In this document: positions 45,960-56,074 of the stretch, piece after piece
How the letters are laid out: the number at the start of each line of letters is the position of its first letter
How positions within the stretch are numbered: position 1 is the first letter of the stretch
Origin: Anisodus tanguticus
Lineage: Eukaryota > Streptophyta > Magnoliopsida > Solanales > Solanaceae
Assembly: GCA_034509755.1 (NCBI GenBank)
Contig: CM067546.1
Coordinates: 31,580,383-31,644,382, forward strand
Direction: 5' to 3'
Length of the DNA stretch: 64,000 nucleotides
Notes under the pieces: generated by a model
Told to the model about the DNA's origin: nothing
The model's database searches: none
What the model saw: the letters and a program-made list of their open reading frames with translations, nothing else
Program-made: the position numbers and the translations under genes

Positions 45960-47517
45960 GCAGGTTGAATATATACGTGATGAGTCAACTTGAATCGCAT
46001 CCAAATTGCTCCATTTAATTGCTTGGGTGGATTTTTGCTCATAAAGACAATTCTGACAGATCTTTTACGAGGTATAAGACTCGTCTTGTAGGTGATGGTA
46101 AGACTCAGCAGGTTGGTGTGGATTGTGGTGAGACATTTATTCAGGTGGTCAAACCGGCTACCATTCGCACTGTGCTTAGCTTGACTCTTTCGAAAGAATA
46201 GCCCATTCATCAGTTAGATGTGAAGAATATTTTCTTACATGGTGATCTTAAGGAGACAGTCTATATGCATCAGCCCTTGGGGTTTAGGGATCCCAAATAT
46301 CCTCATCATGTCTGTTTATTGGAGATCTTAAGGAGACAGTCTATATGCATCAGCCCTTGGGGTTTAGGGATCCCAAATATCCTCATCATGTCTGTTTATT
46401 GGAGAAGTCCTTGTATGGGCTTAAGCAGTCCCCATGGACTTGGTATAAGAGGTTTAGAGACTATGTTTTGACTATTGGATTTTCTCACAGCATGTTTGAT
46501 AATTCATTGTTCATATATCGTCGTGGTTCTTCCCTGGCTTATATACTGTTATATGCGGATGATATTATCTTGACTGTCTCTTCTGATGCATTACGCCAGT
46601 CTATCATGACAATGCTCAGTTCCGGGTTTGCTATGAAAGACTTGGGCCCTTGAGTTACTTTTTGGGGATTGTTGTCTCTCGTCATGCAGGTGGGTTGTTC
46701 TTATTCCAACGAAAGTATGCAGTTGAGATCATTGAGCGAGCTGGTATGTCCTCATGCAAGTCTACTTCCACTCCAATTGATACTAAACCCAAGTTGGGTG
46801 TTGAGGCTGGTTCACCTTACGAGGATCTAACCCGCTATCGTAGTCTTGTAGGGGCCCTTCAGTATCTTACTTTCATGAGACCCGATATTACGTATGTCGT
46901 ACAACATGTGTTTTTTTTATGCATGATCCCAGGGTTGAGCACATGAATACGCTCAAACGCATTATTCGGTACATCCAGGGAACACTTGACTTTGTCTTAC
47001 ATTTATATTCGCTATCGACGTCTACACTTGTCTCGTATACAGATGTTGATTGGGGTGGTTGTCCAGACACCAGACACTCTACGTCTAGCTATTGTATGTT
47101 TCTTGGTAATAACTTGGTCTCATGGTCTGCAAAGCGTCAGTCGACTTTGTCCCGCTCTAGTGCAGAGGCTGAGTATCAAGGAGTAGCCAATGTGGTCTCT
47201 GAATCCTGTTGGTTACGTAGTCTTCTTTTAGAGCTTCATTGGCCTATTCAGAAAGCTACCTTGGTTTATTGTGATAATGTTAGTGCCATCTACCTTTCTG
47301 ATAATCCGGTTCAGCACCAGCGCACTAAACATATCGATATGGATATCCAGTTTGTTCGCGAAAAGGTAGCTCATGGACAAGTACGTGTTTGTCATGTCCC
47401 TTCAAGATATCAAATTGCAGACATCTTTACCAAAGGTCTACCCTCGGTCCTTTTTGAAGATTTTAGGGACAGTTTCAGCGTACGAAGATCGCCCGCTATA
47501 ACTGCGGGTGTGTGTTA
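45960..47517 (+). pseudogene. Copia reverse transcriptase and RNase H fragment
   Basis: Translation gives SFTRYKTRLVGDGKTQQVGV, LDVKNIFLHGDLKETVYMHQ, LEKSLYGLKQSPWTWYKRF, LLYADDIIL (YADD at 46552-46563, catalytic Asp pair), LQYLTFMRPDITYVVQHV, YTDVDWGGCPDTRHSTSSYC, SRSSAEAEYQGVANVVSES, KHIDMDIQFVREKV and YQIADIFTKGLPSVLFEDF. Breaks include a stop near 46199, an 80-bp tandem duplication at 46244, and frameshifts near 46650 and 46910. The last 600 bases (46919-47517) remain open. Gag, protease and integrase are absent. Confidence 0.9.
46244..46403 (+). repeat. perfect 80-bp tandem duplication
   Basis: Bases 46244-46323 and 46324-46403 read identically, from gatcttaaggagacag to ctgtttattgga, with ga following both. 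Eighty is not a multiple of three, so the copy destroys the reading frame of the reverse transcriptase. No mismatch is visible, so the event is recent. Confidence 0.95.
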
Positions 47518-47526
47518 AATATATCG

Positions 47527-50155
47527 TGATTTTCGCATCCCATTTTAACCAGCGGGTCAAAGCAGAGTGCAACATATTGGTGATTCCTGGGTATTGGATT
47601 AAGGAGTCGCCACCTAATTATTCTACGGTGAGTTAGGACACCTAAATGTTAACTAAATGCTGCAATATAACTCCAATTTTAAGGTCTGCGAAACTAATGA
47701 GATTCTAGGTAAGGGTACTTTATTATCCTAAAGGGAAGGGGTTAGGCATCCTTTAAGATCCGCTAACTTGCGGTTATCCGGTCAAACTCAAGTTAATTAT
47801 TGCTAAGAAAATACATGTTTAAAAGTATATAAAATTAAAAAGATATTTGCAAATATTTAGTAAATGATGCATTTTGTACAAGTATGCATTTGTATGATAT
47901 TAAAGAAAAATACATGTAAAGTTGAAAAAATATGCATTTGTAACAATTAATAGTAAGGAGAAAAATAAATTATTTATAATGCCAAACAAGTAAATTTTTT
48001 TGGAAATCATTGAGTTGCAAATTGAAAAAAAGAAAAAAAACTTATTTGTATGATAAAAAAAAAGTGAATAGAAGATGATCATAGTTGTTTTTTTTTGAAA
48101 ATTTTAAATATGCATGACGAGCCTAAAAATAAATAAACTAATGAAGGATTTCTAAGTTTGAATTAACCGAGCCTACAAGTAAATAAGCTAGCGACGGGTT
48201 TCCAGTCTTAGACTACCCTATGAATTAATTTTAAGTCTACCTATTCTAAGCATTTCAATAATTACATAAGTGCAATAAATAATATTACAATACAGAGCGA
48301 GATAAAGCTGAATTAAAGAAAGTAAAAACAACAAAATAAATAATCTCCGAGGAGTATCTGCCTTCGTTGACTTTGTTCCTTGCAAGTTGTCAAGAACAAA
48401 CGGTTAGAAACCATTAAAATATAAATAACTTCGGATCCGTATCCAAAACAGCGACTTCCGAAGAGACGCGGCCTTGAATTACAATTTCATTGGCCTAAAT
48501 GCAGTATTTATTTAAATCACTAAAACAGTAAGATATCCATTGTACAGATGTTTAAATGCCAAAAACAAAACTGAAACAGAGAAGCGACTTCCGAAGAGAA
48601 TGCAGTATTAGTTCAAATCAACAAAATAACAACATAGCCGCATAACGGATGTTCAAGTGCCAAAGTAAACCAACAGTAAGCAATTAAAATATCCGACCCG
48701 AATTCTAAAATTTCGGAATGATTATGAAAACCCGACCCGGATTCTGAATAGTGACCCGAATGGGCGACCCGATTTTTGGGTTGACCCGATCCGAGAAATG
48801 CAACCCGAAGCAGTGACCGGAATCGGAATCAAAATTTTGATTTTTCAGATAACCAACAAATAAGATGTAAAACACAAAATCTGGAAATAAACCCAAACCG
48901 GGTCGACCTGACCCGTATCAGTGACCCGACCCGAATCAGAGGTCTCAACCCGAATCGACTTCTTTCCAAATGTCAGATAACTAACAATAAAATATTAAGC
49001 ATATAAACCTGGAAATCTTACCCGAAACGGGTTGACCCGACCCGGATCGAAAACCCCGATTTAGTGAAGAACAACAACAACAACAAAACAAACAAATTTC
49101 GGATTGGGATTCACGAAGCCAATAGAAGTATTTAACCCCAAAATTTAAGAATGAAACTCACCCCCTTTCCTTTGGATTTTGAACTTGTTTTCGGACTTAT
49201 TTCTTTGAATAACTAGGAAGGCGGATGCTAAAAATCTAGAACACAACATATATTTTTATAGATGGAATCGGACCTCTAAAATCCTCCTTCTAATAGTGAA
49301 CAAAAGGGGGTATTTATAGAAGGGTTTCCCCCCAACGTTCATCCATACCCTTCCAAAACCGAGTTTGAATTTCAAAATAAAGTGACGATTTTGGGACGGA
49401 TTTAAGGGGATACGGGTCGCGGATTTTGTGGGGATAAGGGTATGGGTCGAAGGGTTGGTGGTGTCGGTGTAACAGATGGGGGGTTGGTAGTGTCAGGGGT
49501 TGGTGACCGGCGGGTTTCGGGGGTGTGGGGTAGGTAGGCGAAGTGATGGGTCGCGGCTTTGGTGACTGAAAGAGAGAGGGGTGTTAGGGTTTGTTGGTTT
49601 AGGGGTAAGGGAAATAAAAGGGAATGGGTTTGGGGTCGGTTGGGCCGAACGAATGGGCATTGGGCCGTCGGGTATGGAGGTTTCGGCTGGGCCGAAAAAA
49701 TAAAGGGGGAGTTGAATTATTTTGGGTTGAGTAGAAATTGTTTCGGCTTGGGAAATAAATGGGTTATGAGTTTAAAATATAAAAGGGGTTTAATATTAAA
49801 AAATGCATTGAAGAAAAAATGTAAATTATTTAAAATAAGATATAACGATGTGATAATAATAAAATATAATATTTGTGAAATGTTTAAAATGCTTAATAAA
49901 AAATGGAATGCGATGCAATTTTGCGAAAATAAAATAACATGGAATATTAGGGGAATAATGATTACGACTTTTCAAAAAGGCAAATGATAGTAAAACATGT
50001 GAATAATAATAATAATAATAAATAATGATATTGGAAAATAATAATAAATATATATATATATATATATGCCTATATTAAAATTGTTTTCGAGGTGTCCAAA
50101 AATATTTAAAATTGCGAATAAATCAAAAAAGACGGGACAATATTGGGTGTCAACA
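47527..50155 (-). repeat. 3' LTR of a Tat/Ogre-like Gypsy element
   Basis: On the minus strand it starts TGTTGACACCCAATATTGTC at 50155, just after a polypurine tract, and runs about 2.6 kb to near 47527. The start TGTTGACACCC is characteristic of a large group of plant Gypsy LTRs. Inside are an (AAT)n and (AT)n run (about 50006-50068) and a stretch rich in gacccg units (48690-49050). The left boundary is uncertain by a few bases. It cuts off the Copia at 47526. Confidence 0.75.
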
Positions 50156-50172
50156 GATGCCCCTCTTTGGCC
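50156..50172 (-). promoter_or_regulatory. polypurine tract of the Tat/Ogre-like element
   Basis: Minus strand GGCCAAAGAGGGGCATC lies directly before the LTR start. This placement and composition fit a Gypsy polypurine tract. Confidence 0.8.
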
Positions 50173-50559
50173 GGAGACGATGAAAGAGTTTTCGGACAAA
50201 GAAGTTGACTAAGTGGCCTATTTTGTCCTGATCATCGGGACTCGAATGAAGATTAGGGATGCAAGGGTAGAGATAAAATCCCTATAGGGAGAGAAGTTGC
50301 AAAAGATGGTGCAAATTCGAGAAATATTGACCCAGTGTCGGGTTATGATGACACTGGTTGCAGATGTGAAAAAATTATATTGAGGGAATGAGTTGCCTCG
50401 GTTTGCTGCAAGAATTAGTCCCGCGTTGAAGCTCCTGCAACTTAACGCCCTCTGCAGACTAAAACTTAAGATAAAATTAGTGCATAATCGTTAAGACATA
50501 AATAGCAGAGAATGAGTACATAAAAATGCGACCCTGTGAGTCGAAATGATGCCCTTGTA

Positions 50560-51560
50560 CAAATGTAATGTGATGATGTTGTTGTAAGAATGTAATACTA
50601 ATGTCGTTGTTGTAGTAATGTAACGTTGATGTCGTCATTGTAATGTTGTGTTGTGTTGAAGACGTCATTGTGTAGACGTGTTATGCAGATGTAATGTTGA
50701 TGATGTTGTTGCAAAAATGTAATGATGATGTCATCGTTGTATCGACGTGTTGTGTTGAAGACGTTGTTGTAAAAATGTAATGTTGATGTCGTCGTTGCGT
50801 ATATATAATGATGATGGTGTCGTTGTAATGATAATGCTGAGGACGTTGTTGTAATATTGTTGACGTTGTTGTAATGCTGTAAAAGATAGCTATTGTGCTA
50901 ACGTAACGTCGTGGACGTTATTGTAATGTTGTTTTGCTGTAAATGATAGTTGTTGAGCTGAAGACGTCATTGTAATGTTGTTGACATCGTTGTAATGCTG
51001 TAAAAAATAGATGTTGTGCTGTCGTAACATCGTGGACGTTATTGTAATGTTGTTTTGCTATAGAAGATAGATGTCGTGCTGAAGACGTCATTATAATGTT
51101 GTTGACGTCATTGTAATGCTGTAAAAGATAGATGTCGTGTTGTCGTAACGTCGAGGACGTTGTTGTAATGTTATTTTGTTGTAAGAGATAGTTGTTGAGC
51201 TAAAGTAACGTCGAGGACGTTGTTGTAATGTTGTTTTGCTGTAAAAGATAGTTATTGCGCTGAAGACGTCGTTGTAATATTATTGACGTCGTTGTAATGT
51301 TGTAAAAAATAGTTGTTGTGCTGCCGTAATGTCGTGGATGTTGTTGTAATGTTGTTTTGCTATAAATGATAGTTGTTGAGCTGAAGACGTCATTGTAATG
51401 TTGTTGACATCGTTGTAATGCTGTAAAAAATAACTGTTGTGCTGAAGACGTCGTTGAAATGTTGTTGACGTCGTTGTAATGCTGTAAAAGATAATTGTTG
51501 TGCTGAAGACGTCGTTGTAATGCTGATGACGTCGTTGTAATATTGTAAAAAATGTAAATG
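50560..51560. repeat. minisatellite with alternating unit types
   Basis: Repeats built on gacgtcgttgtaatgttgtt and gctgtaaaagatagttgttg recur through 1 kb. Two unit types of roughly 60 bp can be told apart: one with gaagacgtc near its start, one with gtaacgtcgaggacg. From about 50900 to 51400 they alternate, giving a higher-order period near 120 bp. Unit order was judged by eye. Confidence 0.8.
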
Positions 51561-52473
51561 ACGTCTTTGCCGTCAATTTGCTGTAATATGGTTCCACGTC
51601 GTGTTGAATCTTCTGCCAATTCAAACTCCTATGACTGTGAATTGAAATGTCGTCCTTGCACGGACGAAAATGTGATACGATGTTCTTGTCGTCGTTTGAT
51701 GTAAATGATGTCCTTGCCGTCAGTTTGCTGTAATATGGTTCCACGTGATTCGAAATAACATCCTTGTGCAGACATAATGGTTGGGGTCCTGTAGGTCAAG
51801 ATGATGTCTTCGTATAGATGCAAAACAGGAACGTGATCCTTGTGGTGAGCTGTGATGCCGAAATTCTTTGGGTAATTGATCATAAGTGATGTGGCTTCCC
51901 TGCTTCTTTCAACCTGAAGAACATGTACTCAAAGAAAATTTGTGAGTTTAGGGGAGGGGCGGTTGATTCGCGTTGACTTTGTAGCTTTGACTCTCGATAC
52001 TTGCATGTCCTACTTATTCGGACCTGTAGCCCCTGTGTTGTTCCCAGTCTTGGCTAGCCGTAAATGAAAACATTTGTTGAAAATAATTTGTTTATAAGAA
52101 AATATGCATATAAATAAAACTTTTGTCGAACTCTAATGAAAATATTTGTTGAAAATACTTTGCTTATAAGAAAGTATGCATATATATAAATGTCTGTCGA
52201 GCAGTGACATGCGATGAAACAAAGCAAACGTCGTATCCAAAATCATTCTTCTAGCTGAATACTTAGTTGGTCGATACCTTTTCCATGTCTATCGGCGTCT
52301 TTTTGCAGTGAACCCTTAAAATTTTTCCCCAGCTTCTGATATGTGAGGATGTTGAACTTTCCATTGGACCAAGCCGAGTCTTGTGTGGGTTGCTTGGTTG
52401 TTCTATCAAGGTGATCGGACGGGTGTACTTTATTACATGCAAGATAAAGGGGGGAAATTTTAATGGTGTGACC

Positions 52474-52735
52474 GAAGCCGATATAGGCCGCCTACGTATC
52501 CCAACAAGGGAATCAGGTCATAACGTAGTTCGTGCAAACAAAAGGATTGTGAAGTTTTCTAAAAAATGGGACGGAAGCCGATGTGGCCGCCTACGTATCC
52601 CGCCGAGGGAATTAGGTCATAACATAGTTCATGCAAACAAAAGGATTGTGAAGTTTTCCAAAAATTGGGACCGAAGCTGATGTGGCCGCCTACGTATCCC
52701 ACCGAGGGAATCAGGTCATAACGTAGTTCATGCTA
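52474..52735. repeat. three tandem units of about 100 bp
   Basis: Units start at 52474, 52574 and 52673 with gaagccgat or gaagctgat, followed by ggccgcctacgtatccc, gggaatcaggtcataa and cgtagttc. A diverged partial unit (tttgcgtatcccgccaagga) follows near 52800. The unit is typical of the 3' region of the Tat/Ogre group as I know it. Confidence 0.85.
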
Positions 52736-52867
52736 CAAGTAAAAAGATGCGATTTTGGGGAAATTTGTGCTCTAAAGAAACGGAACCCGACATGGCTTTT
52801 TTGCGTATCCCGCCAAGGAGCGCAACTTTTACAACATAAGAAGTGCATTACATAGAAAAAATCCTAA

Positions 52868-53330
52868 ATGTAGTATCTTTTCACCGCATCTGCGTTGATA
52901 GCTTTTGGCCATACTTCGCCGTCCATTTCAGCTAGGATTAGTGCTCTTCCAGTTAGCACCCGGTGAACCATATAAGGCCCTTGCCAGTTAGGTGCAAATT
53001 TTCCTTTAGCTTAATTTTGGTGCAGGAATATACGTTTTAGCACCAATTGCCCCAGTTTAAAATCCTTGTCTTTACTTTCTTGCTTAAAAGCTTTGGCCAT
53101 TCTATTCTGATAAAGTTGCCCTGGACAAACTGTGTTCATCTGCTTTTCATCAATCAGCCTCTCTGTACATGATTCTGTATCCACTTAGCTGCGAAATATA
53201 TAGCATTGCCCCAGTAGAAGTCCTGATTGTAGTGCGGTAGCCCAAGAGTACAAAGGACAAACGCTCGTGCCAGTGCTTATAATTATCAACCATCTCGATA
53301 TTTCATCCAAAACTGGCGTTGGCTTGTTCT
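52868..53330 (-). pseudogene. integrase C-terminus of the Tat/Ogre-like element
   Basis: Read downward: MVDNYKHWHERLSFVLLGYR (about 53296-53237), TTIRTSTGAM, then FAPNWQGPYMVHRVLTGRAL (about 53010-52950) and MDGEVWPKAINADAVKRYYI (about 52930-52870). These are the C-terminal blocks of Tat-type Gypsy integrase. The catalytic triad region is not present. Stops near 53025 and frameshifts elsewhere break it. Confidence 0.8.
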
Positions 53331-53960
53331 AAAACATCCTCCAATTCTTCTGGCTGTGAATCTTCTTCGAAGTCTTGTTCGTTGTTTGGGACCTTGTTTG
53401 CTTGTTTCATTATATGTCACATATTATCGACAAATTTATTAGTTTGCATTATGAAAGAGAAAAGAAAATTATTTAAACAAAACGGATTTTAAAATAGCAA
53501 AAGCAATGCGGGTTTGTCATTTTGAGCTTTCAAAAGGTGGAGGCAAAACACATTAAATGCATAGATGTGATTCAGGCCTCAATCTGAATCACATTGTTTC
53601 ATTAAACATTAATGCAATTAATTAGTTTCCGGGAGAAACAAGGTCGGGGCACAGGTCCAATTTTCCCAAAACATCTACTTGCTCTGCATCCCAAATGGTT
53701 GAGTCTTTAGCGTAATCATCGAGAATCACATTGCATTCTACTTCTTCTTCAGCAATGAAAAAACTTTTGAATCTCCCAACAAGGTTGGTTGCATTGTCCT
53801 CCTTTGATTCTTGAGTGGCGCATGCTTTGACAAATGACCGACCTAGAGGCGGAACAGGCTTTGGTAAAGGATAACTCTCTTCCTTTGGAGATCTGGAGTA
53901 TCAAAGACTCTTCATAATTGCTTATTGCTGTCAAGCTCATCATGGAAGAGGGCATACAAT
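53331..53960 (-). pseudogene. degraded upstream part of the Tat/Ogre-like element
   Basis: Minus-strand translation of 53880-53640 shows an open stretch with PLPKPVPPLGRSFVKAC and WDAEQVDVLGKIGPVPRPCF. Above the integrase end lies an acidic stretch, NNEQDFEEDSQPEELEDV (about 53395-53340). I do not recognise a domain in either. The order relative to integrase suggests pol or a linker that has lost large parts. Confidence 0.4.
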
Positions 53961-54114
53961 ATCATGTATTTAGACATATCATTGAAGACTGTATATATTT
54001 CTTGTAGATCAAGAAGGCTACGATTAGAAATGTTTGGAGAGAGATAAATCAGTGTGTTGATTTTATAACAAATGATAAAAGAATACAATTATGAAGAGTC
54101 TTTGATACTCCAGA
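53892..54114. repeat. 29-bp perfect inverted repeat around a 165-bp spacer
   Basis: Bases 53892-53920 (tctggagtatcaaagactct and nine more) are the exact reverse complement of 54086-54114. The spacer 53921-54085 is AT-rich and non-coding. The left arm lies in the degraded Gypsy sequence, the right arm in the host-side flank. Confidence 0.95.
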
Positions 54115-54540
54115 GTCATGCACTTAAGGATATGTAGTTTCTTCTAAATCATGTTGCTTATGAACGTTTTAAGATCTTTAGTTAGTTTGTTTTTTCATAT
54201 ACTCCAAAAATATGATATTCATTTACTCAATATATACGATAAAATATTATTTGGAAGTACAACAATTATTAAACAGTAAAGGTTTGAATATATATAGAGA
54301 AAATATTATTTTATTGATAATTTTTATGATCTTATATCAAAAGAAAAAAGTGCTCTAATAACCTCCTACATGAAGCACGCGTGTGATAAATTAGTGTGAA
54401 GAGTAGCTAAATGCAAATGGTTAAAACTCATAACACATCAAACCCAAATACATTTGCATACAAAGAAAGAAAACAAAAAACAAAAGAAATAGAAAGGAAA
54501 AAAGAAAGAATCGAGAAATAATATATGAAATTTAGAAAAG
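54115..54540. other. gene-free AT-rich spacer
   Basis: Nothing recognisable beyond A-rich runs near 54460-54540. Confidence 0.6.
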
Positions 54541-54790
54541 TACCCTCCATCCCAATTTAATTGTCTAACTTTCTTTTTTGATCTATCTCAAAAAAATATC
54601 TTTTTCCTTATTTAGTAAGTTAACAATTCAAACATCATATATATCAAGTTTAAAACCACAAGATTCAAAGAATGTTTCAGTACATTACACACCTTTTTAA
54701 TTTAAAATCACAAGATTCAAAAATCTTCTTTTATTTCTTAAATTTTGTGTTAAGTTAAACTAAGATATTTAAAATAAGGCGGAGGGAGTA
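54541..54790. mobile_element. Stowaway-like MITE
   Basis: The ends are TACCCTCCATCCCAATTTA and, reversed, TACTCCCTCCGCCTTATTTT, an imperfect terminal inverted repeat of the CTCCCTCCGT type flanked by TA. The interior is AT-rich, non-coding, and holds a short internal repeat (aaaaccacaagattcaaa and aaaatcacaagattcaaa at about 54650 and 54706). Length and termini fit a Mariner-related MITE. It lies about 1.3 kb upstream of the sulfotransferase start. Confidence 0.75.
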
Positions 54791-55975
54791 TTATTGTATT
54801 CTACTAATTTGTTAGAGGACAACAAAGCAGGCCAGAAAAGCCGAAAAAAATTCCTGAAGATCACCACCTACTCTAAATCATGTGCTACCAAAGGATGCAC
54901 ATATATTAATGTAAAATAAAAAAATTAATTAAATCTCCAGATTTGTCTTAGCTTCAATCAATTGCAAGTGGGTGATAGCATCGGAGGGATGGGAATTGCA
55001 CTAATTAAAATAATTTGTCTTTACTCTGTAGGAGTAATATTTTATGCTCATCCCTTTGATCAAATTTAGCCTCGGATCCGTGCTACCAAGCTTGGCATTA
55101 AACTGCGTGTATAGAATTCATTATTAAATAAGTATGGGCTGGAAAAATAGTGCACATTTTTTGTGGTTGGTACGCTTGAAAAATCTTTTTCATATTTTGG
55201 AAAATAATAAGTCTTATTTATTTTTTCATGAAAATAATTATTATCTCAAAAATATTCATTTATATATAATCTAGCAAAATACTATTACAGGAGTGAGATG
55301 GGGGTAAAGAGTAGGGGTTCGAAGGTATCCCGAGGATGGGATGGTCTAAGAGGTTTGGGTGTTAGGTGGATGGGGATGAGACAATAAACTTATAATGTAT
55401 TATGAAACTTATTTTCTTATTTTCATTAGTGAAGTTATTTTTCCTCATTTTTAAAAATATATGTTTTCAATTAGTTATAATTTTGAGTTAATGGATTTTG
55501 AATTATAGAAAAATAAAATTATTGAATTTTTAATAAATTATTTATACATCTTAAGTGAATTCTTTTAACATAAATACAATGTCCGGATCAAAGCTTCCAA
55601 ATTCTTTAGAAATCGTAAGAGAAATACTAGCTCCGCCAATGATCAAAAGGAACACACCTTTTGAATTTCAAAAGTTAAATTTTTTATTTTCATCATGAAT
55701 TTAGACCGAATAATTAACAATTCAATATATCTAAAAGACATATGAAAAATTTGTGGTCAAACAAATTTGTTTGACTTTCGAATCCAAACGGTGTCACATA
55801 AATTAAGAAAAAAGTATTACTTTTTTAACAAATTATGTTAGTACCGAGACAAAAGGTGCTCCACTTTAATAAATTTAAGAAATTAAAGATGCTCATTATT
55901 TTATTTAAAGTACAAAAATAGAATAACGTCAAGGATAAGGGTCAATATTGGCACTGAAAATTTCTCTTGTGTCTC
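54791..55975. other. 5' flank of the sulfotransferase gene
   Basis: No other gene or repeat family is recognised. The sequence is AT-rich, with one GA-rich stretch at about 55290-55380. It presumably contains the upstream regulatory region of the gene at 56075, but I see no specific cis-element strong enough to name. Confidence 0.5.
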
Positions 55976-55977
55976 TC

Positions 55978-55993
55978 TGTATATATTATATAC
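55978..55993 (+). promoter_or_regulatory. putative TATA box of the sulfotransferase gene
   Basis: TGTATATATTATATAC lies about 85 bp before the start codon. With the usual spacing of about 30 bp, transcription would start near 56010-56020, giving a short 5' leader of about 55-65 nt. Confidence 0.6.
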
Positions 55994-56074
55994 CAATGGA
56001 GAAGTTGTTATCCTATCAGGATATCAAGTTTCTTAAATTCTTGAATTTACCCCTTGATAATCACTTCACAAAAA

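Larger units (their letters stand above)
50173..52860 (-). mobile_element. long repeat-filled region between pol and 3' LTR
   Basis: Between the end of integrase (52868) and the polypurine tract lie about 2.7 kb without coding domains. Such a region is usual in Tat-lineage Gypsy elements. It holds a minisatellite (50560-51560), two related units of about 140 bp (51555-51760) and three units of about 100 bp (52474-52735). Thr/Asn/Gln-rich translations from the minisatellite are not genes. Confidence 0.75.

Noticed and set aside
49559..49987. Open plus-strand frame of about 140 codons
   Set aside because: It lies inside the Gypsy LTR on the strand opposite to the element, has no ATG at its start and shows low-complexity, biased composition. 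No domain was recognised.
51200..51883. Thr/Asn/Gln-rich minus-strand frames resembling prion-like proteins
   Set aside because: They are translations of the minisatellite, whose unit length and lack of stop codons create long frames by chance.
50560..52735. Possible CRISPR-like array
   Set aside because: Units are contiguous and diverged without unique spacers of constant size, and the DNA is nuclear plant DNA.
56054..56074. Earlier start of the sulfotransferase seven codons upstream
   Set aside because: The codon at 56054 is TTG; the first in-frame ATG is 56075, with a good A-rich plant context.
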